Below are positions 25,415-25,427 of a DNA stretch of 25,427 nucleotides, piece after piece (within the stretch, counting starts at the first letter, position 1; each line of letters starts with the position of its first letter). This stretch comes from CAYLOC01 sp964385195 (lineage in GTDB: Bacteria; Actinomycetota; Actinomycetes; Propionibacteriales; Nocardioidaceae), in the NCBI GenBank assembly GCA_964385195.1, contig CAYLOC010000016.1:1-25427 (forward strand), written 5' to 3'. The notes under the pieces are model-generated. The model saw only the letters and a program-made list of their open reading frames with translations, had not been told where the DNA came from and did no database searches. Made by a program: the position numbers and the translations under genes.

Positions 25415-25427
25415 TGGGCCGCTGGGA

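Overview
The window is GC-rich, densely packed DNA with GTG and TTG starts, strong GGAGG-type ribosome binding sites, and gene families typical of Actinobacteria: a WS/DGAT acyltransferase start, a PIN-PhoH (PhoH2) protein, a Z-prenyl transferase divergent from a hemolysin III protein, an LpqY/SugABC-like sugar importer, and an actinobacterial transglycosylase. The genus cannot be fixed from what I can see. No tRNA, rRNA, CRISPR array or transposase is visible, and no gene-free stretch exceeds about 170 bases.

Layout. (1) Positions 1-2749: the first codons of a probable WS/DGAT acyltransferase, the ribosome-rescue hydrolase ArfB, a class I methyltransferase, and a secreted seven-repeat (propeller-like) protein with a Ser/Thr/Pro tail. 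(2) 2890-6764: a complete four-gene ABC importer (lipoprotein, two permeases, TOBE-type ATPase) with an unresolved substrate. (3) 6898-8951: class II fumarase, convergent with a membrane-anchored transglycosylase-like protein. That gene has a TTG start and a strongly structured leader. (4) 9067-13424: a second four-gene ABC importer of the CUT1 type, whose lipoprotein closely resembles mycobacterial LpqY, so trehalose or a related disaccharide is the likely cargo. (5) 13511-16561: phoH2, Z-prenyl diphosphate synthase and hemolysin III. Together with fumC these match the order and strands of Rv1098c-Rv1095-Rv1086-Rv1085c of M. tuberculosis as I remember them. (6) 16546-24490: a seven-gene minus-strand operon (solute-binding lipoprotein, LivG, LivF, LivH, LivM, MBL-fold protein, FAD aromatic hydroxylase) with a divergent IclR regulator. 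The divergent gap holds a clear palindrome. (7) 24587-25427: a secreted collagen-like protein followed by a long inverted repeat.

How it works together. Thirteen genes form three complete importers. The last one looks like an inducible uptake-plus-hydroxylation cassette for an aromatic or related acid, switched by the IclR protein. Its most unusual part is the MBL-fold protein, which keeps the first metal site but lacks the second-site ligands. The other signals that known families do not explain are the structured leader at 8964-9024 and the inverted repeat at 25343-25414.
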